Part shown: positions 8,595 through 16,769 of the stretch, piece by piece
Layout of the letters: every line of letters starts with the position of its first letter
Numbering within the stretch: position 1 is the stretch's first letter
Notes under the pieces: model-generated
What the model was told of the DNA's origin: nothing
Databases searched by the model: none
Seen by the model: only the letters and a program-made list of their open reading frames with translations
Origin: Nitricoxidireducens sp046726235
GTDB taxonomy: Bacteria > Pseudomonadota > Gammaproteobacteria > Burkholderiales > Rhodocyclaceae
NCBI GenBank assembly: GCA_046726235.1
Contig: JBKPAD010000006.1
Span: forward strand, 124,001 to 188,000
DNA: 64,000 nt
Reading direction: 5' to 3'
Translations under genes and position numbers: made by a program

Positions 8595-9004
8595 GGAAGT
8601 CCGCCGATAAGCCGGGTTCTGTCGTGGGCAACCATTCCTCTGGGACCGCCGTTGCCGACGGCCTCAAGCAGCCTACCCGGGAGCGACGCGAGCCACGTCA
8701 ATGCTCCCCTATTTGGCCTTGCCCCGGATGAGGTTTGCCGTGCCGTGAACTGTTGCCAGTCACGCGGTGGGCTCTTACCCCACCATTTCACCCTTACCGG
8801 TTCGCTCCTCCCCTTCGGGAGGGAGACTTTGCCGCCTTCGGCGTCAAAGTCGCGAACTTAGGCGGTATCTTTCTGTTGCACTGTCTGTCGCCTTGGGTCT
8901 CTTGCGAGACTTGCTGCGCCCGGCCGTTAGCCGGCATCCTGCTCTGCGGGGCCCGGACTTTCCTCCCCGTGCTTGCGCACGCAGCGGTTGCCTGGCGGAC
9001 TTCC
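8595..9004 (-). ncRNA. rnpB: RNase P RNA, bacterial type A
   Basis: RNase P RNA is the catalytic RNA that trims tRNA 5' ends. On the minus strand the gene opens with GGAAGTCCGCC, which pairs fully with GGCGGACTTCC at its 3' end to form helix P1. Between them are the conserved GGGGAGGAAAGTCCGGGC of the 5' core, AACAGAAAGATACCGCC, GGTAAGGGTGAAA and the terminal GACAGAACCCGGCTTATC. Ends were set from P1 and may be off by a few bases. The length of about 410 nt fits type A RNAs. Confidence 0.96.
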
Positions 9005-9010
9005 GCAGGA

Positions 9011-9019
9011 ATAGTAGCA
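9011..9019 (-). promoter_or_regulatory. extended -10 element of rnpB
   Basis: The minus strand reads TGCTACTAT, a TGN extension plus a -10 hexamer, ending 7 bases before the RNase P RNA 5' end, the right distance for transcription start. No good -35 hexamer is present at the standard distance. The stretch 8463-8594 between the cyclase gene and rnpB holds nothing else that I can support. Confidence 0.55.
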
Positions 9020-9090
9020 TCCGGCCCTATGCTATGCTCGCCGCAAGCCGGCAGCCGGCGCGCCAATAACGAATATGGGAGGTCAAAAAA

Positions 9091-10017
9091 ATGGGCAAGT
9101 ACCGCCTCGTAACCCGCAGTGACTTCGACGGCCTCGTCTGCGCCGTCCTGCTCAAGCACCTCGACATGATCGACGAGATCAAGTTCGTCCATCCCAAGGA
9201 CATGCAGGACGGCAAGGTCGAGATTTCCGACAGCGACATCACGACCAACCTGCCGTTCGTGCCCGGCGTCCATCTGGCGTTCGACCACCACCTCTCCGAG
9301 ACCTTCCGCAATCCGGGCGAACGTCCGAACCACATCATCTATCCCGACGCGCCCTCCGCGGCACGCGTGGTCTACGAACACTTCGGCGGCAAGAACAAGT
9401 TCCCGGCCGAATGGACCGAGATGATGGAAGCCGTCGACAAGGGCGACTCGGCGCAGTTCAGCAAGGAGGAAGTGCTGCACCCGACGGGCTGGGTGCTGAT
9501 GAACTTCCTGATGGACGCGCGCACCGGCCTCGGCCGCTTCCGCGAGTTCCGCATCTCCAACTACAACCTGATGATGGACCTGATCGACTATTGCAAGAAC
9601 CACTCGATCGACGACATCCTCAAGTTGCCCGACGTCGTCGAGCGCTCGAAGCTCTACTTCGACCACGAGGAGAAGTTCAAGGATCAGCTCAAGCGCTGCG
9701 CGACGGTGCACAAGAACGTCGTCGTCCTCGACCTGCGCAACGAGGAGACGATCTACGCCGGCAACCGCTTCATGATTTACGCGCTGTTCCCGGAGTGCAA
9801 CATCTCGATCCACGTGCTGTGGGGCGTCAAGCAGCAGAACACCGTCTACGCGGTCGGCAAGTCGATCTTCGACCGCAGTTCGGCCACGAACGTCGGCGAG
9901 CTGATGCTCAAGTACGGCGGCGGCGGCCACCAGGCCGCAGGCACGTGTCAGATCCCCAACGACAAGGCGGAAGGCGTGCTGAAGGAACTGATCGCGAAGA
10001 TCAACGCAGACGGCTGA
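9091..10017 (+). CDS. DHH-family phosphoesterase (exopolyphosphatase/oligoribonuclease-like)
   Basis: The 308-residue product belongs to the DHH/DHHA1 phosphoesterases, metal-dependent enzymes that cut phosphodiester or phosphoanhydride bonds. Motif I appears as SDFDGL near residues 10-15, the DHH motif as FDHH near residues 70-73, and the C-terminal DHHA1 domain as YGGGGHQAAG near residue 272. It starts after a GGAGG ribosome binding site. The substrate cannot be settled from sequence: polyphosphate, nanoRNA, pAp or a cyclic dinucleotide breakdown product are all possible in this superfamily. It stands alone and converges with the next gene. Confidence 0.85.
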   Translation: MGKYRLVTRSDFDGLVCAVLLKHLDMIDEIKFVHPKDMQDGKVEISDSDITTNLPFVPGVHLAFDHHLSETFRNPGERPNHIIYPDAPSAARVVYEHFGGKNKFPAEWTEMMEAVDKGDSAQFSKEEVLHPTGWVLMNFLMDARTGLGRFREFRISNYNLMMDLIDYCKNHSIDDILKLPDVVERSKLYFDHEEKFKDQLKRCATVHKNVVVLDLRNEETIYAGNRFMIYALFPECNISIHVLWGVKQQNTVYAVGKSIFDRSSATNVGELMLKYGGGGHQAAGTCQIPNDKAEGVLKELIAKINADG

Positions 10018-10023
10018 ACGCCG

Positions 10024-10473
10024 TCATTGCGCGGGCGGCTGGGCCGGCGGCGCCGGCCTCGCCTGCGGGTCGGGCACGAACAGGAACCTGTCGTCTTTCA
10101 CCAGGAACACTCCCGCCGGCCGGCCGGGTTCGGGCGGCGCTTCCTTGAACGACTGCAACTGGCAGGTCTTCAACTCCGTCACGTACCAGCGCTTGCCCTG
10201 GCGGACGATGAAGACATACGGCTCCGGCGTGAACAACTCGACCTTCGGCGCATCGCTGGTCACCGGCTTCAATACATGCCGCCGCTGGCAATCTGGATTG
10301 CGCCGCACCGTCAGGTACAGATCCCACTCGGCGCTCCACGCGAAAGGCTTGACGCGCTCGAGCGTCACCGCCGTCTCGCTGCCGTCGATCATGAACGATG
10401 CCGTATCGCTGCTGCCGCAACCGCTCAGGAGCAGGAGCGCCGCGCTCATGGTCACGATGCGTTTCATGGTCAT
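10024..10473 (-). CDS. conserved hypothetical lipoprotein
   Basis: I do not recognise a family. The 149-residue product begins with a signal peptide and lipobox LLSGC, so it is probably lipid-anchored after Cys20; the next residues are Gly and Ser rather than Asp, which in enterobacterial rules favours the outer membrane. The rest is a small soluble domain with several Cys residues and a Pro/Ala-rich end. The start at 10473 overlaps the pyrC stop by four bases (ATGA), so it is co-translated with pyrC; an ATG two codons later is an alternative. Confidence 0.75.
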   Translation of the reverse strand: MTMKRIVTMSAALLLLSGCGSSDTASFMIDGSETAVTLERVKPFAWSAEWDLYLTVRRNPDCQRRHVLKPVTSDAPKVELFTPEPYVFIVRQGKRWYVTELKTCQLQSFKEAPPEPGRPAGVFLVKDDRFLFVPDPQARPAPPAQPPAQ

Positions 10474-11510
10474 TCCCCTTGCAGGCGCCACGCCACCGTC
10501 TCTCCGGCGCGCAGCGGGACCAGCGCGTCGCCGTCGACATACGGCAGGCTCGCCGGCACCGTCCAGTTTTCCTTGACGAGCGTGATGCGCTCCTTGCTGC
10601 GCGGCAGTCCGTAGAAGTCGGCGCCGAAGAACGAAGCGAAGCCTTCGAGCCGGTCGAGCGCGCCCGCGGCCTCGAAGGCCTCGGCGTAGAGTTCGATGCC
10701 GGCGTTGGCGGTGTAGCAGCCGGCGCAGCCGCAGGCCGCCTCCTTGGCGCCGCGCGCATGCGGCGCCGAGTCGGTGCCGAGAAAGAACTTCGGGCTGCCC
10801 GAGGTCGCGGCGGCGACGAGCGCCTGGCGATGCGCCTCGCGCTTGAGCACCGGCAGGCAATAGTGGTGCGGACGGATGCCGCCGGCAAAGATCGCGTTGC
10901 GATTCATCAGCAGGTGGTGCGCGGTCAGCGTCGCGGCGACGTTGGCACCAGCGGAGCGCACGAACTCCACGCCTTCGCGCGTCGTCACGTGCTCCAGCAC
11001 CAGTTTGAGGCCGGGGAAGTCTCGCAGCAGCGGCTGCAGCACGCGCTCGACGAACACCGCCTCGCGGTCGAAGACGTCGACCGCCGGGTCGGTGACTTCG
11101 CCGTGCGCCAGCAGCGGCAGGCCAAGCTTCTCCATGCGCGCGAGCGTCGCGGCGCACTTGGCGAGATCGGTGACGCCGGCATCGGAATTCGTCGTCGCGC
11201 CGGCCGGATAGAGCTTCACCGCGTGCACGAAGCCGCTCTCTCTCGCGCGATCGATTTCGTCGGGCGGCGTGTTGTCGGTCAGGTAGAGCGTCATCAGCGG
11301 CTCGAAGCGGCTGCCGGCCGGAAGCGCGGCCAGGATGCGGGCGCGATAGGCGGCGGCCTGCTCCACTGTGGTCACCGGCGGCCTGAGGTTCGGCATCACG
11401 ATGGCGCGTCCGAAGCGGCGCGCGGTGTCCGGCAGGACGGCGGCGAGCGCCGCGCCATCGCGCAGGTGCAGGTGCCAGTCGTCGGGGCGGGTCAGAGTCA
11501 GGGTTTGCAT
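10470..11510 (-). CDS. pyrC: dihydroorotase PyrC
   Basis: PyrC closes carbamoyl-aspartate to dihydroorotate in de novo pyrimidine synthesis. The 346-residue product is a class II dihydroorotase of the amidohydrolase fold: it starts with the zinc-binding DWHLHLRDG, has the bridging-Lys region AVKLYPAG, the zinc ligands in LLAHGEV and LEHVTT, and the catalytic Asp in LGTDSAPH. The ATG at 11510 has no ribosome binding site, and a TAAAAT box ends 7 bases before it, which suggests a leaderless message. Confidence 0.97.
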   Translation of the reverse strand: MQTLTLTRPDDWHLHLRDGAALAAVLPDTARRFGRAIVMPNLRPPVTTVEQAAAYRARILAALPAGSRFEPLMTLYLTDNTPPDEIDRARESGFVHAVKLYPAGATTNSDAGVTDLAKCAATLARMEKLGLPLLAHGEVTDPAVDVFDREAVFVERVLQPLLRDFPGLKLVLEHVTTREGVEFVRSAGANVAATLTAHHLLMNRNAIFAGGIRPHHYCLPVLKREAHRQALVAAATSGSPKFFLGTDSAPHARGAKEAACGCAGCYTANAGIELYAEAFEAAGALDRLEGFASFFGADFYGLPRSKERITLVKENWTVPASLPYVDGDALVPLRAGETVAWRLQGE

Positions 11511-11517
11511 GAGGGGA

Positions 11518-11523
11518 ATTTTA
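11518..11523 (-). promoter_or_regulatory. putative -10 element of pyrC
   Basis: Minus strand TAAAAT (5 of 6 match to TATAAT) lies 7 nt before the pyrC ATG and overlaps the rsmI stop codon. Transcription would start at or next to the A of the start codon. No -35 hexamer is obvious. Confidence 0.4.
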
Positions 11524-12369
11524 TCCCTTGATCTCGAGCGCCCGCTCGTAGAGCGCGTTCTTGGCCGCGCCGGTGATCCTGGCGGCGAGCTTGGCGGCCT
11601 GCTTGACCGGCAATTCCTCCAGCAGCGCGCGCAACACGCGCTCCTCCTCGGCGCCGAGACCGATGCGGGGCGGCGGCGCCGACACGACCAGCACGAATTC
11701 GCCGCGCAGGCGATTGGCATCGGCGGCGAGCCAGGCCGGGCCTTCGGCAACCGGCATCGAGGCCACTTGCTCGAACAGCTTGGTCAGCTCGCGCGCGACG
11801 ACCAGCGTGCGCTGCGGCGCAAGCAGCGCCGCGAGGTCCGCGACCGTCTCCTCGATGCGATGCGGGGCCTCGTAGAACACCAGCGCCGCATCGATGGCCG
11901 CGAGCTTCTCGATCTCGGCACGCCGCGCTGCCGCCTTGGCCGGCAGGAAGCCGGCGAACAGGAAGCGGGCGTCGGGCAGGCCCGCCACCGACATCGCCGC
12001 AGCGGCCGCGTTGGGCCCGGGCAGCGGCACCACGCGAAAGCCCGCGGCCCGCACGGCGGCCACCGTGCGTGCGCCGGGGTCGGAGATGCCGGGGGTGCCG
12101 GCGTCGCTGACCAGCGCGACGCGCCTGCCCTCGGCCAGCGCCGCGACGATCCTTTCTGCGGCGGCATTCTCGTTGTGCTCGTGCAATGCCAGCAGGGACG
12201 CCTTGGCGACGCCGAGGCGATCGAGCAGCGGCCGCGTGTGGCGCGTGTCCTCGCAGGCGATCAGGTCCGCCTCGCGCAACGTGGCCACGGCACGCTGGGT
12301 GATGTCGTCGAGATTTCCCAGCGGCGTGGCGACCACATACAATGCCGCCGTAATATTCCGGTCTTCCAT
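11521..12369 (-). CDS. rsmI: 16S rRNA (cytidine(1402)-2'-O)-methyltransferase RsmI
   Basis: RsmI 2'-O-methylates C1402 of 16S rRNA, the same nucleotide that RsmH methylates on the base. The product of about 282 residues has the tetrapyrrole-methylase fold signatures LYVVATPLGNLDDIT near the N terminus, CEDTRHTRPLL, and VSDAGTPGISDPG. The ATG at 12369 is used because a TAGAAT box (12382-12377) lies 7 nt upstream; the ATG at 12378 would fall within that box. Divergent yraN begins at 12382, so the two starts almost touch. Confidence 0.95.
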   Translation of the reverse strand: MEDRNITAALYVVATPLGNLDDITQRAVATLREADLIACEDTRHTRPLLDRLGVAKASLLALHEHNENAAAERIVAALAEGRRVALVSDAGTPGISDPGARTVAAVRAAGFRVVPLPGPNAAAAAMSVAGLPDARFLFAGFLPAKAAARRAEIEKLAAIDAALVFYEAPHRIEETVADLAALLAPQRTLVVARELTKLFEQVASMPVAEGPAWLAADANRLRGEFVLVVSAPPPRIGLGAEEERVLRALLEELPVKQAAKLAARITGAAKNALYERALEIKG

Positions 12370-12376
12370 GAGGGCC

Positions 12377-12382
12377 ATTCTA
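12377..12382 (-). promoter_or_regulatory. putative -10 element of rsmI
   Basis: Minus strand TAGAAT lies 7 nt before the ATG at 12369, and no ribosome binding site is present, as in pyrC and rsmE. The box overlaps the first base of the divergent yraN start codon. Confidence 0.4.
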
Positions 12383-12726
12383 TGCCGACGCGACAGGCCA
12401 AAGGCGCCGCCGCCGAACAGGCGGCCGCCGAGTTCCTCGCCAGCCGCTCGCTGCGCGTGCTCGAACGCAACTTCCGGGTTCGCGGCGGGGAGATCGACCT
12501 CGTCTGCCGCGACCGCGGCAGCGTCGTCTTCGTCGAGGTGCGATCGCGGTCGCGCAGCGACTACGGCGGCGCCGCCGCGAGCATCACCGCGGCCAAGCAG
12601 GCGCGGCTGATCCTGGCCGCGCGCCACTGGCTCGCCCGTCACGGCGAACAGCCTTGCCGCTTCGACTGCATCGTCATCGACGGTGCAGACCTCGAATGGA
12701 TCAGGGATGCGTTCCGCGCTGATTAG
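12382..12726 (+). CDS. yraN: YraN family protein (UPF0102, endonuclease-like fold)
   Basis: The 114-residue product has the UPF0102 signature: an N-terminal helix with GAAAEQAAAEFL, then LERNFRVRGGEIDLVCRD and VFVEVRSRS, which match the restriction-endonuclease-like core with acidic metal ligands and a Glu-x-Lys/Arg-type motif. Biochemical function is not established. Genes rsmI, yraN, diaA and dolP also lie together in E. coli (yraL-yraM-yraN-yraO-yraP), which supports the assignment; lpoA (yraM) is missing here and rsmI is on the opposite strand. Confidence 0.92.
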   Translation: MPTRQAKGAAAEQAAAEFLASRSLRVLERNFRVRGGEIDLVCRDRGSVVFVEVRSRSRSDYGGAAASITAAKQARLILAARHWLARHGEQPCRFDCIVIDGADLEWIRDAFRAD

Positions 12727-13084
12727 GGTCCTTGTCGCGGCGCTGTGCCTGGCCGGCGGCCCTGCGCATGCCGGGGCCATAAAGGTGCTGGTGCAGAGTT
12801 CGCCGCTCGCCGGCTTCCAGTATCATGAAGGCGAGGCGCTGTGGGCGCAGATGCGCGAAGGCGATGCGCTCGCGCTGGTGCGCGAGCCGGGCAATCCGCA
12901 CGATGCAAACGCCGTGCGCGTCGAGTGGCGCGGCCGCATGCTGGGCTACCTGCCGCGCGCCGAGAACCGCAGCGTCGCCGCCGAGATGGACCGCGGCGCC
13001 CGCGTCGAAGCGCGTATCGCGCGGCTGGCCGAGCACCGCAATCCCTGGCGGCGCCTGCTGATCGAAGTATTTGTCGTTCTTTAG
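12707..13084 (+). CDS. secreted HIRAN-domain protein
   Basis: The 125-residue product has a signal peptide (residues 1-20, cleavage after PAHA) followed by a HIRAN domain: AGFQYHEGEALW, then REPGNPHDANAVRV and LGYLPRAEN. HIRAN domains in helicases bind DNA 3' ends, but single-domain versions with a signal peptide occur in proteobacteria and their ligand is unknown. The start overlaps the end of yraN by 20 bases. A GTG at 12683 is an alternative start, but it would push the signal peptide inward. Confidence 0.82.
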   Translation: MRSALIRVLVAALCLAGGPAHAGAIKVLVQSSPLAGFQYHEGEALWAQMREGDALALVREPGNPHDANAVRVEWRGRMLGYLPRAENRSVAAEMDRGARVEARIARLAEHRNPWRRLLIEVFVVL

Positions 13085-13167
13085 CAGGCCAATTCCGGCC
13101 TCCGGCGGACCGCCGGGGGCGCTAAGCTCGCCGGACCACCGCAACGAAGTTTCGTCACCGTCATCCC

Positions 13168-13761
13168 ATGAACATCGAACAACGCATCCGCGCCCATTTC
13201 GCCGAGAGCATCGAGACCAAGCAGGCCGCCATCGGGGCGATGGCAGCACCGATCGCGCAGGCCATCGACGCGATGGTGGCGAGCCTCAGGGCCGGCGGCA
13301 AGATCATGGCCTGCGGCAACGGCGGCTCGGCCGCCGACTCGCAGCATTTCGCCGCCGAACTGCTGAACCGCTTCGAGAAGGAGCGCGCGCCGCTCGCCGC
13401 CATCGCCCTTACGACCGACACCTCGACGCTGACCTCGATCGGCAACGACTACCGCTACGAGGACGTGTTCTCCAAGCAGATCAAGGCCCTCGGCCGGCGC
13501 GGCGACGTGCTGCTGGCGATCTCCACCTCGGGCAACTCGCCCAACGTGCTCGAGGCCATGGATGCCGCGCACGCGGCCGGCGTGCGCGTCGTCGCGCTGA
13601 CCGGCAAGGACGGCGGCAAGATGGCCGCGCGGCTCGCCAAGGATGACATCAACCTCTGCGTGCCGGCGAACCGTACGGCGCGCATCCAGGAAGTACACCT
13701 GCTGACGTTGCACTGCCTCTGCGACGGCATCGATACCCTATTGCTTGGAGACGACGCATGA
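13168..13761 (+). CDS. diaA: SIS-domain protein DiaA / phosphoheptose isomerase GmhA
   Basis: The 197-residue product is a single SIS (sugar isomerase) domain: CGNGGSAADSQHFAAE near residues 50-65 and AISTSGNSPNV near 112-123. Two readings compete. Alignment by eye and the rsmI-yraN-x-dolP order match E. coli DiaA, which helps DnaA assemble at the origin. The same fold and motifs also define GmhA, which makes D-glycero-D-manno-heptose 7-phosphate for LPS, and rfaE2 of the same pathway lies two genes downstream. It may serve as GmhA here. It overlaps dolP by four bases. Confidence 0.82.
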   Translation: MNIEQRIRAHFAESIETKQAAIGAMAAPIAQAIDAMVASLRAGGKIMACGNGGSAADSQHFAAELLNRFEKERAPLAAIALTTDTSTLTSIGNDYRYEDVFSKQIKALGRRGDVLLAISTSGNSPNVLEAMDAAHAAGVRVVALTGKDGGKMAARLAKDDINLCVPANRTARIQEVHLLTLHCLCDGIDTLLLGDDA

Positions 13762-14414
13762 AAAAGAACCTGCGCACCCTGTTGCTCTGCGCCGCCTGCG
13801 CGGCCGCCCTTCCCTCGCTGACCGGCTGCGTGCCGGCGGCCGCCGTCGGCGTCGGCGCCGGCGTGCTGGTATTCAGCGATCGCCGCCCCACCGAGACCTT
13901 CGTCGCCGACGAGGCGATCGAGACGCGCGCCGCCAACCGCATCAACGAGAAATTCGGCGACCGCGTGCACGTCAACGTGATCAGCTACAACCGCGCCGTG
14001 CTGCTGACCGGCGAGGCGCCGAACGAAGCCGCGAAGGCCGAGATCGAGAAGATCGTCACCGGCGTGCCGAACGTGCGCGCGATCACCAACGAGCTGCTGG
14101 TCGCGGGTCCGAGTTCCTTCGGTTCGCGCAGCAACGACGCCTACCTGACCTCCAAGGTCAAGGCGCGCTTCCTCGACGCCAATAAGTTCTCGCCGAACCA
14201 CGTCAAGGTGGTCACCGAAGCCGGCACCGCCTACCTGCTGGGCATCGTCACGCAGCGCGAAGCCGACGACGCGGTGGAGATCGCGCGCACCACCGGCGGC
14301 GTGCAGAAGGTCGTGCGCGTCTTCGACATCATTTCCGAAGAGGAAGCGAAGCGCATCGACAACCGCCCCGCCCCGGCCGAGAAGGACGGCAAGGCGGCGG
14401 CGCCCAAGCAGTAG
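13758..14414 (+). CDS. dolP: BON-domain lipoprotein, DolP (YraP) homologue
   Basis: DolP is an outer-membrane lipoprotein of two BON domains that supports envelope integrity and localises at division sites in E. coli. The 218-residue product has a signal peptide with lipobox LTGC (Cys24) and two BON repeats, about 48-115 and 125-195, each ending in a V-R/V-x-N-E/V-V-R-V pattern. A charged Ala/Lys-rich tail follows. ATGA overlap with the SIS gene and a one-base overlap with rfaE2 place it in one operon. Confidence 0.92.
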   Translation: MKKNLRTLLLCAACAAALPSLTGCVPAAAVGVGAGVLVFSDRRPTETFVADEAIETRAANRINEKFGDRVHVNVISYNRAVLLTGEAPNEAAKAEIEKIVTGVPNVRAITNELLVAGPSSFGSRSNDAYLTSKVKARFLDANKFSPNHVKVVTEAGTAYLLGIVTQREADDAVEIARTTGGVQKVVRVFDIISEEEAKRIDNRPAPAEKDGKAAAPKQ

Positions 14415-14902
14415 TGAGCTACGCCGCGCCCGCCTTCGAGGCCAAGATCTGCGCGCCGGCCGACCTGGCCGCGCGCGTCGCGCAGCTGCCGCGGCCGCTG
14501 GTGTTCACCAACGGCTGCTTCGACATCCTGCATCGCGGCCACGTCACGTATCTGGCGCAGGCCCGCGCGCTCGGCGCCGGGCTGCTCGTCGCCGCGAATT
14601 CCGATGCCTCGGTGAAGCGCCTCGGCAAGGGCGACGACCGCCCGATCAACCGGCTTGCCGACCGCATGGCGCTGCTCGCCGCGCTCGAGTGCGTGTCGCT
14701 GGTCACCTGGTTCGACGAGGACACGCCGCTGGCGCGCATCCTCGAGGCGCGCCCCGACATCCTCGTCAAGGGCGGCGACTGGCCGGTGGAAAAGATCGTC
14801 GGCTACCGGGAAGTCACGGACTGGGGCGGCCAGGTGCATTCGATTCCCTTCGTGCACCAGAGCTCGACCACGGCGCTGGTCGAGAAGATCAGGCGGCTCT
14901 AG
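14414..14902 (+). CDS. rfaE2: D-glycero-beta-D-manno-heptose 1-phosphate adenylyltransferase
   Basis: The enzyme makes ADP-heptose for the LPS inner core. The 162-residue product corresponds to the C-terminal domain of E. coli HldE: TNGCFDILHRGHVTYL carries the nucleotidyltransferase HxGH motif and DILVKGGDW follows. As in many betaproteobacteria the kinase domain is a separate gene, not seen here. The start is GTG, overlapping the dolP stop by one base. Its 3' end overlaps the convergent TAXI gene by 14 bases. Confidence 0.95.
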   Translation: MSYAAPAFEAKICAPADLAARVAQLPRPLVFTNGCFDILHRGHVTYLAQARALGAGLLVAANSDASVKRLGKGDDRPINRLADRMALLAALECVSLVTWFDEDTPLARILEARPDILVKGGDWPVEKIVGYREVTDWGGQVHSIPFVHQSSTTALVEKIRRL

Positions 14903-16226
14903 TCTTCTTCAGCATCGTCGCGCGCACCAGCTCGATGTGGCTGCGGAGCGTGTAGAGCATGTCGGCATAGGCCAGCGGCGTCGGGATCCGGTTCACGTCG
15001 TCCTCGATCGCGTCGAGCTTCGCCAGCCATTCGTCGCGCGTGTGGCGCTCCGGCTCACGCTCGACCTCCGCCTCGAGAAACTTCAGTTCGCCGTAGCGCC
15101 GATAGATGCGCGATCTGACGCGCCAGCCATAGAGCGACGGCGCGACCTTGAACAGCGGCAGCATCAGCGCGAAGAAGGGAATCAGCAGCACGACCATGCG
15201 GTCGACCAGCGTCGCCGCCCAGAACGGCAGGTAGCGCTGCAGGAACGGCCGGCCCGACTTGTAGAAGCGTTCGGACTCCTTCGAGAGCGGGAAATCGACC
15301 GCCATCGCCTTGGGAAACTCGCCGGGCTTCTGGAAGATGCCGGGCGCGCCATGCGCTTCCGCCGCCGCCTGCATGAGCAGGTCGATCAGCGCCGGATGCG
15401 TGCCGTCGCGCACCAGGATCGTCGCCACCGGCGCCAGCAGGGAGACGTCGTGCGCCGGAATGTTGCGCACCAGGTCGACCGCGCCCTGCGGCAGCGTCAG
15501 CTTCGAGAGGTAGGGAAAGCGCCGCGTGTAGGCCTCGGCATGCGTGAGGTTCATCAGCCGGACGCCCGGCGTGTAGAGCAGCGTCCACACCGTCGCGGAC
15601 TGCGTCGGCCCGACCACGAAGGCCGCGTCGATGCGGCCGCGCGCAAATGCCTCGGCCAGCCCGAGGCCGCCCTTTTCGACGAGCCTGGCGTTCTTGCCGT
15701 CGATGTCGTTGGCCCGCAGCAGCTCGGTCGCCAGATGGTGCGTGCCGCTCCCCGGCGTCCCGATGGCGATGCGACGCCCCTTCAGCTGCGAGAGGCGGTC
15801 GGGCACGGTCGGCTTCGCCAGCCCGGCGCGGTAGAACACCCATAGCGGCTCGTGATACAGGCCGCCGATCGAGTGCAACTCGTCGTCCTCGGTCGGCGTG
15901 GCGATGCCGGCCTGGAAGAAGGCGGCGTCGACCTCGACCTCGCCGTCGCGCAGGTTACGCAGGTTTTCCATCGCCCCCGCCGAGGGCTTTTCGACCAGCT
16001 CGATGTCGTAGCGGGCGAGCACCTCGCGATAGGCGGCGGCGAAGCGCTGGTAGGCGCCGCCCTCGCCGCCCGACGCCAGGATCAGCGTCCTCGGCGGTGC
16101 CGGCTCGATGAAACGCGAGGCGAGCCAGAAGCCGAGGCCGAGCACCAGCAGCAGCGGCAGGCCGATGACGGCGAGGTCGCGCAGCGACAATTGCCGCAGG
16201 CGCTGAAGTTGTTTCGTCATGGTCAT
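14889..16226 (-). CDS. TAXI-family TRAP transporter solute-binding protein with C-terminal membrane anchor
   Basis: TAXI proteins capture organic acids or amino acids in the periplasm for TRAP transporters. The 445-residue product has an N-terminal membrane segment (about 16-36), a TAXI domain (ASGGEGGAYQRFAAAY near residue 50, IGTPGSGTHH near residue 150), then a second hydrophobic stretch (about 335-360) and a cytoplasmic charged tail. That membrane-tethered form is typical of a TAXI subfamily without a partner permease, and no TRAP membrane subunit is nearby. A TAGAAT box at 16254-16259 lies about 28 bases before the start. Confidence 0.88.
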   Translation of the reverse strand: MTMTKQLQRLRQLSLRDLAVIGLPLLLVLGLGFWLASRFIEPAPPRTLILASGGEGGAYQRFAAAYREVLARYDIELVEKPSAGAMENLRNLRDGEVEVDAAFFQAGIATPTEDDELHSIGGLYHEPLWVFYRAGLAKPTVPDRLSQLKGRRIAIGTPGSGTHHLATELLRANDIDGKNARLVEKGGLGLAEAFARGRIDAAFVVGPTQSATVWTLLYTPGVRLMNLTHAEAYTRRFPYLSKLTLPQGAVDLVRNIPAHDVSLLAPVATILVRDGTHPALIDLLMQAAAEAHGAPGIFQKPGEFPKAMAVDFPLSKESERFYKSGRPFLQRYLPFWAATLVDRMVVLLIPFFALMLPLFKVAPSLYGWRVRSRIYRRYGELKFLEAEVEREPERHTRDEWLAKLDAIEDDVNRIPTPLAYADMLYTLRSHIELVRATMLKKTRAA

Positions 16227-16270
16227 CCGATGCCCGGTTGCGGCGGTCGGACGATTCTAATCCCGCGGCC

Positions 16271-16753
16271 CTAGAGCATTTCCACGACCCAGCGCGTCAC
16301 CGTGCCGGTGGCATGCGCGCACTTGTTGCCGCGCGCGGCATCGAACGCCTTGTAGTCGGCGGCGTTCCACATGTCGTAGGTGCGGCCGGTGAATTGCTGC
16401 TGCAGCTCGCGGCAGGTGACGCCGCCGAATTCGCTGCGGAAGCGTTCGGTGAGTTCCTTGGCCTTCTGGAAGTTGGCGATGTAGCGGCCCTTCGCCAGCT
16501 TGTCGCGATCGCGGCCGAACTTCGCGCTGAGCGCCAGCAGCCCGCCGCTCAAGGCGCCGCAGATGCCCTCGCCGAGCAGGCCGCCACCGCCCGAAAGGCC
16601 GTGGCTGGCCTTGACCGTCTGGTCGTCGACGATGCCGACGGTCTCCTGCACCGTCGCCAGCACGCACTGCGGGCAGCAGCCGTAGTCCAGTTCGTAGCGC
16701 AAGGCCTTCTCGTAGGCCTGTTCGCCGATGGACGGCGTGGTTTCGGTGCTCAT
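16271..16753 (-). CDS. C_GCAxxG_C_C family redox protein
   Basis: The 160-residue protein shows the cysteine pattern of the C_GCAxxG_C_C family: CCPQC near residues 26-30, GICGALSGG near residue 63, TCREL near 112 and a Cys near the C terminus. Such proteins are thought to be redox-active or metal-binding, but no reaction is established. There is no signal peptide. The start has a good GAGGGAGG ribosome binding site. Upstream lies an AT-rich palindrome overlapping its probable -10, so expression is probably repressed or switched by an unlinked regulator. Confidence 0.85.
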   Translation of the reverse strand: MSTETTPSIGEQAYEKALRYELDYGCCPQCVLATVQETVGIVDDQTVKASHGLSGGGGLLGEGICGALSGGLLALSAKFGRDRDKLAKGRYIANFQKAKELTERFRSEFGGVTCRELQQQFTGRTYDMWNAADYKAFDAARGNKCAHATGTVTRWVVEML

Positions 16754-16769
16754 CGCGACCTCCCTCGTT

